Of a stretch of 64,000 bases of DNA, positions 8,244-16,760 are shown piece after piece. A model generated the notes under the pieces. That model ran no database searches, was not told the origin of the DNA, and saw only the letters and a program-made list of their open reading frames with translations. The position numbers and the translations under genes were made by a program. The DNA is taken from NCBI RefSeq assembly GCF_050279675.1, contig NZ_JBNNUK010000015.1:1-64000 (forward strand), given 5' to 3'. This DNA comes from Viridibacillus sp050279675 (GTDB lineage: Bacteria > Bacillota > Bacilli > Bacillales_A > Planococcaceae). Every line of letters starts with the position of its first letter. Positions within the stretch are counted from its first letter, which is position 1.

Positions 8244-8270
8244 TTCGACTAAAGTGGCAGGTTAGTTGAA
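8244..8270 (+). repeat. Three-hairpin repeat, single right-hand module
   Basis: TTCGACTAAAGTGGCAGGTTAGTTGAA: the two arms pair around a GTGGCAG-type loop. It is followed by AAAAAGACCAATAAGTGGCCTTTTTT (8280-8307), a terminator-like hairpin. Confidence 0.65.
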
Positions 8271-8306
8271 GAAGTACAAAATAAAAAGACCAATAAGTGG
8301 CCTTTT

Positions 8307-8727
8307 TTAAAGGGAAACATCTAAAGTTTTTAGTAACGTATCAATTTCTGTTTTAATGGTGAAAAAATGAGGCTTACTTTCATCATCAAATATGAGTAAA
8401 TAAGGCTTTTCATCTTCGGGAATAATAATGATAACTTCATCAATCAAAGTTTTCACCCATTTATTTTCTATTCGAAGAGATGGCGTTAAGGGGATTTTAA
8501 CTATATAACCTTTGTCTGGAATAGGTTTGATTTTTTTTAACAATATTATCAATTCCTTCAATAATTTTTTTAGTCTCTAATTGTATTTCGGGATTTGTTG
8601 GGATTGTTATTATCTTCTGTTTTTGAATATCAAGAAGTTCAATATTTGTTGTGCTCTGTGCACTTACTATAAATAGATTAAATAGGAAAAGTATGGGGAT
8701 TGATGTAAATAATATTTTACGAATCAC
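8307..8727 (-). pseudogene. Secreted protein of unknown family, frameshifted in a homopolymer
   Basis: GTG 8727 follows GAGGTGAT and encodes a signal peptide (VIRKILFTSIPILFLFNLFI, cleavage near VSAQS). The first part ends NPEIQLETKKIIEGIDNIVK and continues, in another frame, as KIKPIPDKGYIVKIPLTPSL and EDEKPYLLIFDDESKPHF. The switch lies at an eight-base A/T homopolymer (8531-8538), so a one-base slip is the likely cause. The joined product would be about 140 residues and exported. I do not recognise the family. A sequencing error in the homopolymer is the main alternative. Confidence 0.65.
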
Positions 8728-8777
8728 ATTTATCACCTCAGATTTAGCCTTACCAAAGATGATTTTGTTATACATGC

Positions 8778-8997
8778 TTATTCAACTAACGCAATGGCTG
8801 CAAGGAGCATTGCGTAACTTGATGTCACGAAGTCTAAACGATGGTGCTCACCAACACCAAAACACATTAAGACCTGCCTCATCTGCCCATTTTCCCATTT
8901 GGATAATGTTTTCAATGCGCTCCTGTGCAGTGAGCACGTTGCCTTCTGCATCTGGAATACGTTCACCTAAAGAATAAACGCCAAATTCGAATTTCAT
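8778..8997 (-). pseudogene. LLM-class flavin-dependent oxidoreductase, N-terminal fragment
   Basis: From ATG 8997 the frame reads MKFEFGVYSLGERIPDAEGN and ERIENIIQMGKWADEAGLNV. After a one-base shift it continues GVGEHHRLDFVTSSYAMLLA. This is the N terminus of luciferase-like (LLM class) monooxygenases, normally about 340 residues; only about 70 remain. The frame closes with GCG TTA GTT GAA TAA, whose last bases equal a three-hairpin repeat arm, so the truncation junction is repeat sequence. It is third in an operon with an NAD(P)-binding protein and DoxX. Confidence 0.8.
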
Positions 8998-9012
8998 ATT
9001 TGCACCCACTTT

Positions 9013-9357
9013 TTATAATAGAATGATTAGTAATACAAGAGCTAAAATGCCAAGCACCAAAATTGTCGCTGTTTCTTTCATTGTATCTTTTACGCGAATA
9101 TGTGTAATCACGCCACCAATTCCTACGGCTACTAAAATCGCAGCGCCGATAATTGCGGATGTATCATTCCAAAAACCTACAATTAATAAAATGGCCGCAC
9201 CTAATTCAATTAAACCAGTTACTACGCGGAACCATTGCGGGTAACCCCATTTCTTAAATCCTTCGATGTGCATTTTTGAACCAAATGTTTTTCCTAAACC
9301 AGCCATCAGGAACATTAAAACTAAAATACCTTGTAAAATCCATGCTACTACTGTCAT
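9013..9357 (-). CDS. DoxX family membrane protein
   Basis: The 114-residue protein has four hydrophobic helices and the DoxX-type opening WILQGILVLMFLMAGLGKTF, then HIEGFKKWGYPQWFRVVTGL. DoxX-like proteins are small inner-membrane proteins associated with quinone or redox systems. AAGGGGGA precedes ATG 9357, and the stop codon of the upstream NAD(P)-binding gene is only 12 bp away, so the two are co-transcribed from the promoter opposite the TetR gene. It is the only intact member of this operon. Confidence 0.85.
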   Translation of the reverse strand: MTVVAWILQGILVLMFLMAGLGKTFGSKMHIEGFKKWGYPQWFRVVTGLIELGAAILLIVGFWNDTSAIIGAAILVAVGIGGVITHIRVKDTMKETATILVLGILALVLLIILL

Positions 9358-9369
9358 TTGTATTCCCCC

Positions 9370-10003
9370 TTATTTGTTAAAGACGATAGGCATTTTACCT
9401 ATCCATTCTTGCTTGCGAATTGCATCATACATACATTGCGCTACATTTTTACGTGATACACTAAATTTTCCTTTTGTATCCCCGAGCGAAATGGTATACC
9501 CATTGCCATCTGTTTTTACATTTGGGTATAACCGTCCAATCGACATGACTTTGGTGTATCAGCTTGCTAATTACTTTCATTTCCGCAAATCCAGTTGGAT
9601 ACAATGTTTTCGCCATAATGCTTGGTATTACTGTTACGAGCTGCTTTTGAACGAATCTTGAATTTAGCGTTGGTGTTGCAAGTGTAGTAAAACACTTTAC
9701 CCCCCGTTGATCCATTGCGTACAAAATCATTTCATGTGCTTTTGTAATGGGCAAAGCCTCTACCTTTCGACTCATCGATAAAGCAGGACCAAGTGTACTC
9801 ACAACCGCATCTTGCCCTTTAATTGCTTTTGTCACTTGCTGTTCATCTGTTAAGCTGCCAACCATGACTTCTAAATTGGCGTACTTTAGCTTTAGGGCAC
9901 CTTCACGTCGTACGTAAGCTTTTACTTTGTCACCATTTTGTAGGGCAATCTGAATAAAATGCTGACCAATCTGTCCGTTCGCACCAAATACTGTGATATT
10001 CAT
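9370..10003 (-). pseudogene. NAD(P)-binding (NmrA/SDR-like) oxidoreductase, frameshifted
   Basis: MNITVFGANGQIGQHFIQIA opens a Rossmann fold with GANGQIG; DAVVSTLGPALSMS and VDWTVI also fit NAD(P)H-binding proteins of the YwnB/NmrA type. After VDWTVIP the frame is lost near 9520-9535 and resumes as NVKTDGNGYTISLGDTKGKF then NVAQCMYDAIRKQEWIGKMP, ending at TAA 9370-9372. The intact protein would be about 210 residues. It is first in the operon with DoxX and the LLM fragment, divergent from a TetR gene. Confidence 0.8.
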
Positions 10004-10040
10004 TTTTCAATTCTCCAACATGTTTCGTATATCCAACGAT

Positions 10041-10132
10041 TGTCGTATAATTATCTTAAATTCAAAATAAAATTTGCTCAACCAACAAATAAGAGGAAAA
10101 ATCGTTTATACGACATTTCGCCTCGAATGTCG
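10041..10132. promoter_or_regulatory. Inverted repeats between oxidoreductase operon and tetR gene
   Basis: TGTCGTATAA (10041-10050) is mirrored by TTATACGACA (10106-10115). The second arm overlaps another dyad, CGACATT-N8-AATGTCG (10111-10132). Placed in the divergent spacer, they are plausible operators for the adjacent TetR-like protein, controlling both directions. Confidence 0.5.
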
Positions 10133-10152
10133 AAAAAGTAGGGAGGGAAAAC

Positions 10153-10704
10153 ATGGAGAAAACATTGGATCCGCGAATATTAAGAACAAGACAACTAATA
10201 ATGGATGCCTTTATGCAGCTAGCTGTAGAGAAGGATTTTAAAGATATTACCATTAAAGATATTACAACTCGTGCAACAGTTAATCGTGCGACTTTTTATT
10301 ATCACTTTTATGACAAATATGATTTACTCGAAAAAGTATTAAGTGAGGATGTAATTAAAGGCGTTTTAAAAAATGTGAGCTCGTATGAGTCGATAACATC
10401 TTCTTCATTAAAAGATATTTTCATTAGTTTACTTAGTTTCCAAAAAGGGTTAGCAAGCCAATGTACCAGAAGTTATGAGTCATTCACACCTAAGATCGAA
10501 ACGATTATTAAAGAAGAGTTGGGGCGAGTATTTCGTGAGCTATTAAAGAAAAAGTATCCTGATTGGCCTTTTGAGAAAGTTGATTTACAGAGTATTATGA
10601 TGAGCTGGACATTGTATGGGATGTCAACGAAATATGTGAAAAGTGGCGAACAGCCAATGGAAGATGTTATTGAAGCAGTATTCCATGCATTATTAATTGA
10701 CTAA
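10153..10704 (+). CDS. TetR/AcrR family regulator
   Basis: The 183-residue protein has a TetR helix-turn-helix at residues 10-55 (RTRQLIMDAFMQLAVEKDFK, ITTRATVNRATFYYHFYDKY) and a TetR_C-type ligand domain after that. GGGAGGG precedes ATG 10153. It is divergent from the NAD(P)-binding/DoxX/LLM operon, its likely target. The next repeat copy (10749) provides its terminator. Confidence 0.9.
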   Translation: MEKTLDPRILRTRQLIMDAFMQLAVEKDFKDITIKDITTRATVNRATFYYHFYDKYDLLEKVLSEDVIKGVLKNVSSYESITSSSLKDIFISLLSFQKGLASQCTRSYESFTPKIETIIKEELGRVFRELLKKKYPDWPFEKVDLQSIMMSWTLYGMSTKYVKSGEQPMEDVIEAVFHALLID

Positions 10705-10748
10705 AAACATCAATTTAGTACTGGAGGTCAAGAACTGAAGGTAAGTCT

Positions 10749-10883
10749 TATTAAGCTAACGGGTACTTTACTTGAAGATCATTGAGCTGTTCAGACAGCT
10801 CTTTTTTCTTATTCAATTAAAGGAACAGTTTAGTTGAATAGGGTTGTTTAACTTGTGTTCAACAATCTGGCCAGATTGTGTAG
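10749..10883 (+). repeat. Three-hairpin repeat, full copy with additional palindrome
   Basis: AAGCTAACGGGTACTTTACTTGAAG, then GAGCTGTTCAGACAGCTC-T6 (terminator), then TTCAATTAAAGGAACAG...TTTAGTTGAA, then TTGTTTAACTTGTGTTCAAC and a perfect 16-bp palindrome CAATCTGGCCAGATTG. It is one of the best copies for defining the family. Confidence 0.8.
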
Positions 10884-10978
10884 GAAATAAGAAGAGTATG
10901 AAAAATTAAAGGGATTAATTGTTCGATTGTCGAAAACTTACATAAAAGTTTTTATTTCTTTATTAAAAGGAGAAGCCT

Positions 10979-11533
10979 ATAAAAATTGATGTTCATTTAA
11001 CAGATAAAAGTGAAGCATATATAATAAAAAACTTATATCCTTTGTACCTATATGACCTTTCTGGACATTATTATAGAATGCCGAATGTTCACGGGATATA
11101 CGAGGATAGTGATGATTTTCGAACATTAAAGGACCAGTATGAAGTTCAAAATATTTGGTGGGAAAAGCCCGGAATTTTATTTCTATACGTAATTTCAGTA
11201 GATGGAAAACCAGCGGGATTTATCTTAATAGCAACCCCGCCACATTGTAACAAAGGAATTGAGTATTTTGTAAATGATTTCTTTTTAATTCAATCATTAA
11301 GAGGAAAAGGTATCGCTGAAAGAGCAGAAAATATAGTATTTGACCAATTTAAAGGGAATTGGGAGTTGTTTACTAACCAGCTAAAGAAAAACATTGGTGG
11401 ACTAAAATTTTGGAGGAAGTCAATATCTAATTACACTAATGGAATTTACACTGAGAAAAACGGGGAAACATTTGATGGACAAATGACTATTTTTCGATTT
11501 GATAATTCCGGAAAACAATCGATTTCCAAATAA
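10979..11533 (+). CDS. GNAT-like N-acetyltransferase, start codon apparently ATA
   Basis: The body resembles GNAT acetyltransferases: GILFLYVISVDGKPAGFILI (beta4), FVNDFFLIQSLRGKGIAERA (acetyl-CoA-binding RGKGIA). AAAAGGAGA is followed after 5 nt by ATA AAA ATT GAT GTT CAT, and the frame is open from there, giving IKIDVHLTDKSEAYIIKNLY upstream of the first TTG (11042). An ATG-to-ATA change at the start is the simplest reading; TTG 11042 would remove 21 residues and has no binding site. Expression may be low. Acceptor substrate unknown. Confidence 0.7.
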   Translation: MKIDVHLTDKSEAYIIKNLYPLYLYDLSGHYYRMPNVHGIYEDSDDFRTLKDQYEVQNIWWEKPGILFLYVISVDGKPAGFILIATPPHCNKGIEYFVNDFFLIQSLRGKGIAERAENIVFDQFKGNWELFTNQLKKNIGGLKFWRKSISNYTNGIYTEKNGETFDGQMTIFRFDNSGKQSISK

Positions 11534-11563
11534 CTCATTTAAAAAGACATGTACTTATGATAT

Positions 11564-11706
11564 TCCGCAATCTGGCGCTTTAGTAGAAGATCTTTGAGCT
11601 GTTCAGACAACTCTTTTTTTATTCAACTAACGGAGCAATTTAGTTGAAGATCCATGTTTAAAATGTGTGCACCAATCGGGTAATAGAGCAGTTTAGTAGA
11701 AGAAGG
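11564..11706 (+). repeat. Three-hairpin repeat, full copy plus extra half
   Basis: CGCTTTAGTAGAAGATC, GAGCTGTTCAGACAACTC-T7, TTCAACTAACGGAGCAA...TTTAGTTGAAG, then a further GGTAATAGAGCAGTTTAGTAGAAGAAGG. The TAGAAGAAGG end runs directly into the next gene's leader. Confidence 0.75.
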
Positions 11707-11726
11707 ATATGTTAGGGGGAGTTAAT

Positions 11727-11927
11727 ATGAAACGTTGGTGGTATTGGTTGTTTAGTACTATACTTTTCGGATTCATCCTTATAACCCAAGGCTTATTTTC
11801 CTCTTATAAATTGGAGGGTGAACATCCAGGTTCATTAAATGAATCATTATTAAGCATTTGGTGGGGCTGTATTGCAATTTTGGTAGTGTTATTATTCATT
11901 AAATGGATTAGCGAAAAAGGACTATAA
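11727..11927 (+). CDS. Small membrane protein, unknown function
   Basis: The 66-residue protein begins MKRWWYWLFSTILFGFILIT and has two predicted transmembrane helices (residues 5-22 and 42-60) joined by a short hydrophilic loop (SSYKLEGEHPGSLNES). AGGGGGAG sits before ATG 11727; the in-frame ATG at 11709 is upstream of that site and is rejected. No family recognised. It is a lone cassette between two repeat copies. Confidence 0.6.
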   Translation: MKRWWYWLFSTILFGFILITQGLFSSYKLEGEHPGSLNESLLSIWWGCIAILVVLLFIKWISEKGL

Positions 11928-11965
11928 AGGATTGTTAAGATTATTGATTTGTGAAGGATGGTACT

Positions 11966-12042
11966 TAAAGTAACGGGTACTTTAGTTGAAGATTACGGGT
12001 CTCTTCAGACGGCTCTTATTTTAACTAAAGCAGCAAGTTACC
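11966..12042 (+). repeat. Three-hairpin repeat, full but shortened copy
   Basis: AAGTAACGGGTACTTTAGTTGAAG, a CGGGTCTCTTCAGACGGCTC-type middle segment, then TTAACTAAAGCAGCAAGTTA. The middle hairpin stem is weaker than in other copies. Confidence 0.65.
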
Positions 12043-12112
12043 AAAAACTAACTCATAATTTTTACGAACTGGACAAACTACCTTAATTAATAAAATAAGG
12101 TGGTAATAAAAT

Positions 12113-12505
12113 ATGAAAAATAAATCAACTCCCTATATTTTGATATTTATTTTCATGTTAGCGATATTCGCTTCGGGGATGTTGTCATCGAACAAAAGTA
12201 CGGCTGAAACAGATGAAGTCCGCTCTGAAGAAAAGCATTCTGATTCTTCTGATGTCTTAATAGCACTATTAGACCCGTATGCAAGTAAAGAGATTAACAA
12301 GAAATATCCAAATCGAAGTCATGCACTTTGGAATGCAAAAATATTAGAGATAAAACGATTATCTGGTAGATATTCCCAATATGACTTTATTGTGAAAGTA
12401 AAATATGATACTTATACAGGTCCTTTTAATCCACCAGAGGGTCCAGTTACTATAACCTTTAATGTAACAACATCGGGGGTTTCAGTAACTGAATTTCGAG
12501 AGTAA
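12113..12505 (+). CDS. DUF3888 family secreted protein
   Basis: The 130-residue protein has an N-terminal signal/anchor (residues 6-25, PYILIFIFMLAIFASGML). The mature part contains DVLIALLDPYASKEINKKYP, ILEIKRL and GPFNPPEGPVTITFNV, which match the DUF3888 pattern of Bacillus secreted proteins. AAGGTGGT precedes ATG 12113. Function unknown; it is probably released or membrane-attached outside the cell. Confidence 0.75.
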   Translation: MKNKSTPYILIFIFMLAIFASGMLSSNKSTAETDEVRSEEKHSDSSDVLIALLDPYASKEINKKYPNRSHALWNAKILEIKRLSGRYSQYDFIVKVKYDTYTGPFNPPEGPVTITFNVTTSGVSVTEFRE

Positions 12506-12527
12506 TTTTTATACCACCTTTTCTCTT

Positions 12528-12556
12528 CATCAACTAACGGGGCAGGTTAGTTCAAT
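12528..12556 (+). repeat. Three-hairpin repeat, single right-hand module
   Basis: TCATCAACTAACGGGGCAGGTTAGTTCAAT: paired arms around the CGGGGCAG loop, 22 bases after the DUF3888 stop codon. From here to 12659 nothing else is recognisable. Confidence 0.65.
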
Positions 12557-12659
12557 AAATGTCATTGAAACACAGTAAGTCTCTTCGCTTTTTGCACATG
12601 GTACGTCCCACTAAATAAATATGTAAAATACTATACCCTAAGACCAATTTCCATGAGTC

Positions 12660-13013
12660 TTACTTGAGCTTATCTCGTACAACGGAGGGAATATTATTCA
12701 GCTGCACTTCTTCCCAAGCTTTCACATAAGTTCTCTTTGTATCAACTTTTAAGTATGCCCCCTCACGTAATTGTTTACTGGCAGTGAAAGTAATCTTTAT
12801 TTTTTTGCCATCTACATTAATTCCGTCAAGGGCATACTCGTATGTTTCCTGATCAATCTTTTTTCCAGGTTGATCAATCTTTACAAAAACATCCTTTTGA
12901 TGAATAAAAGGGTTTAACATATCTGCAAGTTCGTTCTTAACCAAAAGAGACATAAGCAATATTATTATGACTGCAACAATCAGGGTTCCAATTGCTATCT
13001 TTATAGCTTTCAT
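12660..13013 (-). CDS. YxeA family (DUF1093) protein
   Basis: The 117-residue protein has one N-terminal membrane helix (residues 5-25) and then a small extracytoplasmic domain with DVFVKIDQPGKKID, YEYALDGINVDGKKIKITFT and LREGAYLKVDTKRTYVKAWE. This matches YxeA/DUF1093 proteins, which are exported and of unknown function. AGGAGGAATG precedes ATG 13013. It stands alone. Confidence 0.85.
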   Translation of the reverse strand: MKAIKIAIGTLIVAVIIILLMSLLVKNELADMLNPFIHQKDVFVKIDQPGKKIDQETYEYALDGINVDGKKIKITFTASKQLREGAYLKVDTKRTYVKAWEEVQLNNIPSVVRDKLK

Positions 13014-13194
13014 CGTAGCATTCCTCCTTATTTTCTTCTTTCGTACAATTTACAAGAAATAAAAAGTAGTAGCCTTCGGTTAGGGTTACAAATAAAGAAA
13101 GAAGTGACGATATTGTCACTTTCTACGTAAGTACGGTCTAATATCTAAGTTGTGGTCTGTTATTTTATAAAATGTAATTTTTTCCCACAAATTT

Positions 13195-13275
13195 ACGAGT
13201 GCTTTAGTAGTTAATCTTTGAGCTGTTTAGAGAGCTCTTTTTTTATTCAACTAACGGGGCAGTTTTCTTCAATAT
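13195..13275 (+). repeat. Three-hairpin repeat, full copy
   Basis: ACGAGTGCTTTAGTAGTTAATC, GAGCTGTTTAGAGAGCTC-T7, then TTCAACTAACGGGGCAGTTTTCTTCAA. The left arm has decayed. It separates the YxeA gene from the end of the ABC exporter operon. Confidence 0.7.
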
Positions 13276-13407
13276 GCAAAGATGGATTATTAATAAATAC
13301 AAGTTATATTTTGTTGAAATATTTATTCAAAAATTAATAGACATAATATGTATAAAAAAAAGAAACAGCGATAAAATGAACTGTTCCTTTTTGCATTTGA
13401 TTGTTAA

Positions 13408-14193
13408 TTATAATGGTAAATCTTTTTGTTGAAATATTCGTATTCCTATTGCATAGAGTACAATTCCAACCACTGCAAGGATAACAAATTGAACCATAAA
13501 ACCATCACCTTTTAAAATTGCATCTGTGTCAAAAAGGGTATTTAGTGAGATGTATTTAATGCCTTCAAGGCTTTCACTTACTTGCGCCATCAGTTGGAAC
13601 AAGAAGAAAGCAAGAGGGATTCCTGCACCCAAAGCTAAAGAGTTTTTGGATAAATTGAATACACAAGAAAATAAGAATGAAATACCACTAGTAGCAAACA
13701 TTAAAAGGAATAATCCTAAATTAAGTAGGAGATAATCTGAGATACTCACATCTATATCGCCTTGGAAAATTTGAATCGATGCAACTCCAACAATTGTAAC
13801 AGTGGCAAACATAACGATAATGGAAGTAATTAAGTATGCTGCTTGTGTTCTAACAACAACGATTCTTTTAGTTGGTGTAGATAGTAGGTAGGCCATAGAC
13901 CCTCTATCTACCTGTGAAGCGACTAAACTATTAGCAGTCATAATGATAAAGACTAACGATAGAATGACACCGTGCAACGAAAAGAACGTTTGGGCAAGCA
14001 TGCCAAGGAAAGTGGTATTTTGTAGCATGTGTTCAAGTGGAGTGCCTTTTACCATATCGGCCATACCAGAAATGGTACTAGGTTCAAACACAGTGATCAA
14101 GACAGCATTCAAAACACTCATAATGAATGTGAATATCAGCCATAATTTTAAATTGGATTTTAACGTTTGTTTAAAAATAGGTTTGCTAAACAT
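13408..14193 (-). CDS. ABC-2 type exporter permease
   Basis: The 261-residue protein has six hydrophobic segments, typical of ABC-2 permeases with one ATP-binding partner. GGGAGGAGCC precedes ATG 14193. It is last in an operon of two ATPases and this permease (15 bp after the second ATPase), under a TetR-family repressor. The substrate is not evident; drug or peptide export is the usual job of this layout. Confidence 0.85.
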   Translation of the reverse strand: MFSKPIFKQTLKSNLKLWLIFTFIMSVLNAVLITVFEPSTISGMADMVKGTPLEHMLQNTTFLGMLAQTFFSLHGVILSLVFIIMTANSLVASQVDRGSMAYLLSTPTKRIVVVRTQAAYLITSIIVMFATVTIVGVASIQIFQGDIDVSISDYLLLNLGLFLLMFATSGISFLFSCVFNLSKNSLALGAGIPLAFFLFQLMAQVSESLEGIKYISLNTLFDTDAILKGDGFMVQFVILAVVGIVLYAIGIRIFQQKDLPL

Positions 14194-14208
14194 AAATTGG
14201 CTCCTCCC

Positions 14209-15090
14209 TTAGAATAAGCTCTTAAAGTATTCTTCAAGACTGTACTTCATTTCGGTAATAAACTTAATCTTGTAACTTTTTAATACTCTAAGAAACATAT
14301 TAATTTCACAATCATTTAACTTAATAATCACTTGATTTTTACTATCTATTTTTTCTATAAAGTTAAATGCCTTTGACAAAAATTGTTGATAATCTTCTTT
14401 TGAAATAAATTCAATCTTATATACTTTATCTTCGTTATGTTTGATTTCTGCAGTTGACTTTACTGCAATGATTCTCCCATCTTTAATCAATGCAACTTTG
14501 TCACAAATATGTTCAACTTCATCAAACATATGACTCGACATGAAAATCGTTTTCCCTTTTTTTCTTTCTTCATTTAATATCGATATAAATTCTGCTCTCA
14601 TCAAAGGATCAAGACCAGTTGTCGGCTCATCTAGAATGAGAACCTTTGGGTCAGCCATCAAAGCAGCAACAATCGCAGTTTTTTGTTTCATTCCTTTAGA
14701 CATTCTTTTTAAATTTGCAGTAGGGTCTAGTTGTAGCTTTTCGATAATCGTATTCATATACGACATATCTTTAAGACCTATTAAGTCAGCTTGTCTTTTA
14801 AGAAACTCTGTCCCTGTTGGTGCATCAGGAAATGCGATTTCTCCTGGTAAATAGCCAATTAATTTTTTTACTTCCGCTGAATCTTGCCAACAATCCAATT
14901 CATTTATAGTAGCACTACCACTTTGAGGTTTTAAAAACCCCATTAAATGACGTATTGTCGTTGTTTTACCAGAGCCATTTGTGCCAACAAAACCAAATAC
15001 TTGGCCTTTCTCTATTGAGAGATTGATGTCAAAAATACCTCGTTCACTTCCATAATCCTTTGTCATGTTTTTAATTTCAATAAACGACAT
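14209..15090 (-). CDS. ABC transporter ATP-binding protein
   Basis: Canonical ATPase: GFVGTNGSGKTTTIRHLMGF (Walker A), MSKGMKQKTAIVAALMADPK (signature), VLILDEPTTGLDP (Walker B), SSHMFDEV (H-loop), and a C-terminal ligand-type extension from residue 215. I chose ATG 15090 (MSFIEIKNMTKDYG), one base after the stop codon of the upstream ATPase, because the earlier in-frame starts overlap the GAGGGAG site. It is about half identical by eye to the adjacent ATPase, suggesting tandem duplication. Confidence 0.9.
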   Translation of the reverse strand: MSFIEIKNMTKDYGSERGIFDINLSIEKGQVFGFVGTNGSGKTTTIRHLMGFLKPQSGSATINELDCWQDSAEVKKLIGYLPGEIAFPDAPTGTEFLKRQADLIGLKDMSYMNTIIEKLQLDPTANLKRMSKGMKQKTAIVAALMADPKVLILDEPTTGLDPLMRAEFISILNEERKKGKTIFMSSHMFDEVEHICDKVALIKDGRIIAVKSTAEIKHNEDKVYKIEFISKEDYQQFLSKAFNFIEKIDSKNQVIIKLNDCEINMFLRVLKSYKIKFITEMKYSLEEYFKSLF

Positions 15091-15091
15091 A

Positions 15092-16021
15092 TTATTCGGC
15101 ATCTCCCTCAATAGTTGATTTACGGTCGTAAAATTTCATAAAGTAATCCTCTAGTGTGAATTTAATTTCTGAGAAAAATTTTATATTATAATTAGATAGG
15201 ATATTAATAAATTCATTAATATGCTTGTCGTTTATACTTATTTTCACCTGATTTTTATTTGGACTTAAAGAAATTACTTCGAATTTTTTATAAATATGAA
15301 TATTTTTATTAAACTGATTGAAATCATCAATTGAATTGAATTCAATTTTAAATGTTTTGTCCTCGTTATTCCGTAGTTCGTCTGCTACAAAAGTGGAAAT
15401 TAAGTAACCATCTTTAATGATAGATATCTTGTCACAAGTAGCATCAATTTCGTTAAAAATATGACTCGATAGTAGAATGGTTTTCCCTTTTTCTTTTTCT
15501 TCTTTAATAAATTCAATAAAGATATCTTGCATGATAGGATCAAGGCCGCTTGTCGGCTCATCAAGAATAAGTACATCAGGATCATGCATAAAAGCAGTTA
15601 CAATGGCTAGCTTTCGTTTCATACCGAGTGACATCCGTTTCAAACGACCTGATGGATCAAGTTCGAACTTTTCCATTAAATAATTAGTATGATTCATATC
15701 TTTTAATCCACGTAATTCTGCCATCATTTTAATAAACTGTGTTCCAGTTAACGATTCGGGTAGGGCGATTTCCCCTGGTAGATAACCAAGATTTTTTTGA
15801 ATCTCACTGGCATTGTTCCAACTGTCCAATCCATTAACAAAAGTGCGTCCTTTTTGAGGGCGGGAGAACCCCATAATGTGACGAATTGCAGTGGTTTTAC
15901 CGGCACCATTTGGTCCTAAAAATCCGTAGACTTCTCCTTTTTCAACAGAAAATGAAACATCGAACACTCCACGATTATGGCCATAATCCTTCGTCAAGTT
16001 ATCTATCTGTATGATAGCCAT
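15092..16021 (-). CDS. ABC transporter ATP-binding protein (tandem paralogue)
   Basis: The 309-residue ATPase has GFLGPNGAGKTTAIRHIMGF (Walker A), MSLGMKRKLAIVTAFMHDPD (signature), VLILDEPTSGLDP (Walker B) and SSHIFNEI (H-loop). GGAAGGAG precedes ATG 16021. It is the first structural gene of the operon. With the second ATPase it could make a heterodimeric motor for the single permease, or the two could be alternatives. Confidence 0.9.
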   Translation of the reverse strand: MAIIQIDNLTKDYGHNRGVFDVSFSVEKGEVYGFLGPNGAGKTTAIRHIMGFSRPQKGRTFVNGLDSWNNASEIQKNLGYLPGEIALPESLTGTQFIKMMAELRGLKDMNHTNYLMEKFELDPSGRLKRMSLGMKRKLAIVTAFMHDPDVLILDEPTSGLDPIMQDIFIEFIKEEKEKGKTILLSSHIFNEIDATCDKISIIKDGYLISTFVADELRNNEDKTFKIEFNSIDDFNQFNKNIHIYKKFEVISLSPNKNQVKISINDKHINEFINILSNYNIKFFSEIKFTLEDYFMKFYDRKSTIEGDAE

Positions 16022-16078
16022 ATTAAAACTCCTTCCAAAATTAAAATACTTTCATTATTAAGAATTTATTAATGGAAC

Positions 16079-16732
16079 TTAAACAGAAGAGCAAGTACTT
16101 AATCCATAAACAGCGACACGAACTATATCATCTATATCTTCATTGTTAGGTCTATAGTTATCCAATAGAATAAATCGAGAGACAAAGAAACCACCGATAA
16201 CAGTGGCTAACATCTTTAAAATTCGATCATGAGGTAGATCTACTATTTCACCACGAGCTTTAAACTCATCAATTACTTTACCTAAAATGGGAGGAACCTT
16301 TTCGAAGAAGTAGGGAAATACCTCGTTTTTCAATTCATCTTTATAAATGATTTCTTTGATAACAACTAGAAAGATGTCTCTATTTTCAAAAATAAACTCA
16401 GCCCTATTTTTTAGCAATCTTTTTAAAAATTGCTCGAATGTAACTGTTTTAGGTAGGAATGTTTCCTTTATAACTTCATGAACCATAGTAGGGAAAAAAT
16501 CTTTAATAAACGGAAGAATTATTGAAAGTAATAATTGATCTTTTGTTCCGTAATGTTTAAAAATAGTACCTTCTGATACTTCAGCAGCTTTTGCAATTTC
16601 AGCTGTTGAAGTGTTTGCGTAACCTTTTTGAGCAAACAGTTTTATAGCATTTTCTATAATCTTTTTTTGTTTTTCCGTTCTTTTCTTTGTTTCTCCTCGG
16701 GAGAGAATCATATCGAACAATTGGTTGGACAT
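16079..16732 (-). CDS. TetR family regulator of the ABC exporter operon
   Basis: The 217-residue protein has an N-terminal helix-turn-helix (KKIIENAIKLFAQKGYANTS, AEVSEGTIFKHYGTKDQLLL) and a TetR C-terminal domain. I chose ATG 16732 (MSNQLFDMIL) with GAAAGGAG upstream; longer frames run through the promoter. It is the first gene of the operon and lies just downstream of a strong promoter bracketed by two dyads (16761-16830), implying autorepression. Confidence 0.9.
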   Translation of the reverse strand: MSNQLFDMILSRGETKKRTEKQKKIIENAIKLFAQKGYANTSTAEIAKAAEVSEGTIFKHYGTKDQLLLSIILPFIKDFFPTMVHEVIKETFLPKTVTFEQFLKRLLKNRAEFIFENRDIFLVVIKEIIYKDELKNEVFPYFFEKVPPILGKVIDEFKARGEIVDLPHDRILKMLATVIGGFFVSRFILLDNYRPNNEDIDDIVRVAVYGLSTCSSV

Positions 16733-16760
16733 TGTTTCTCCTTTCAATGCGGCAAAAAAT

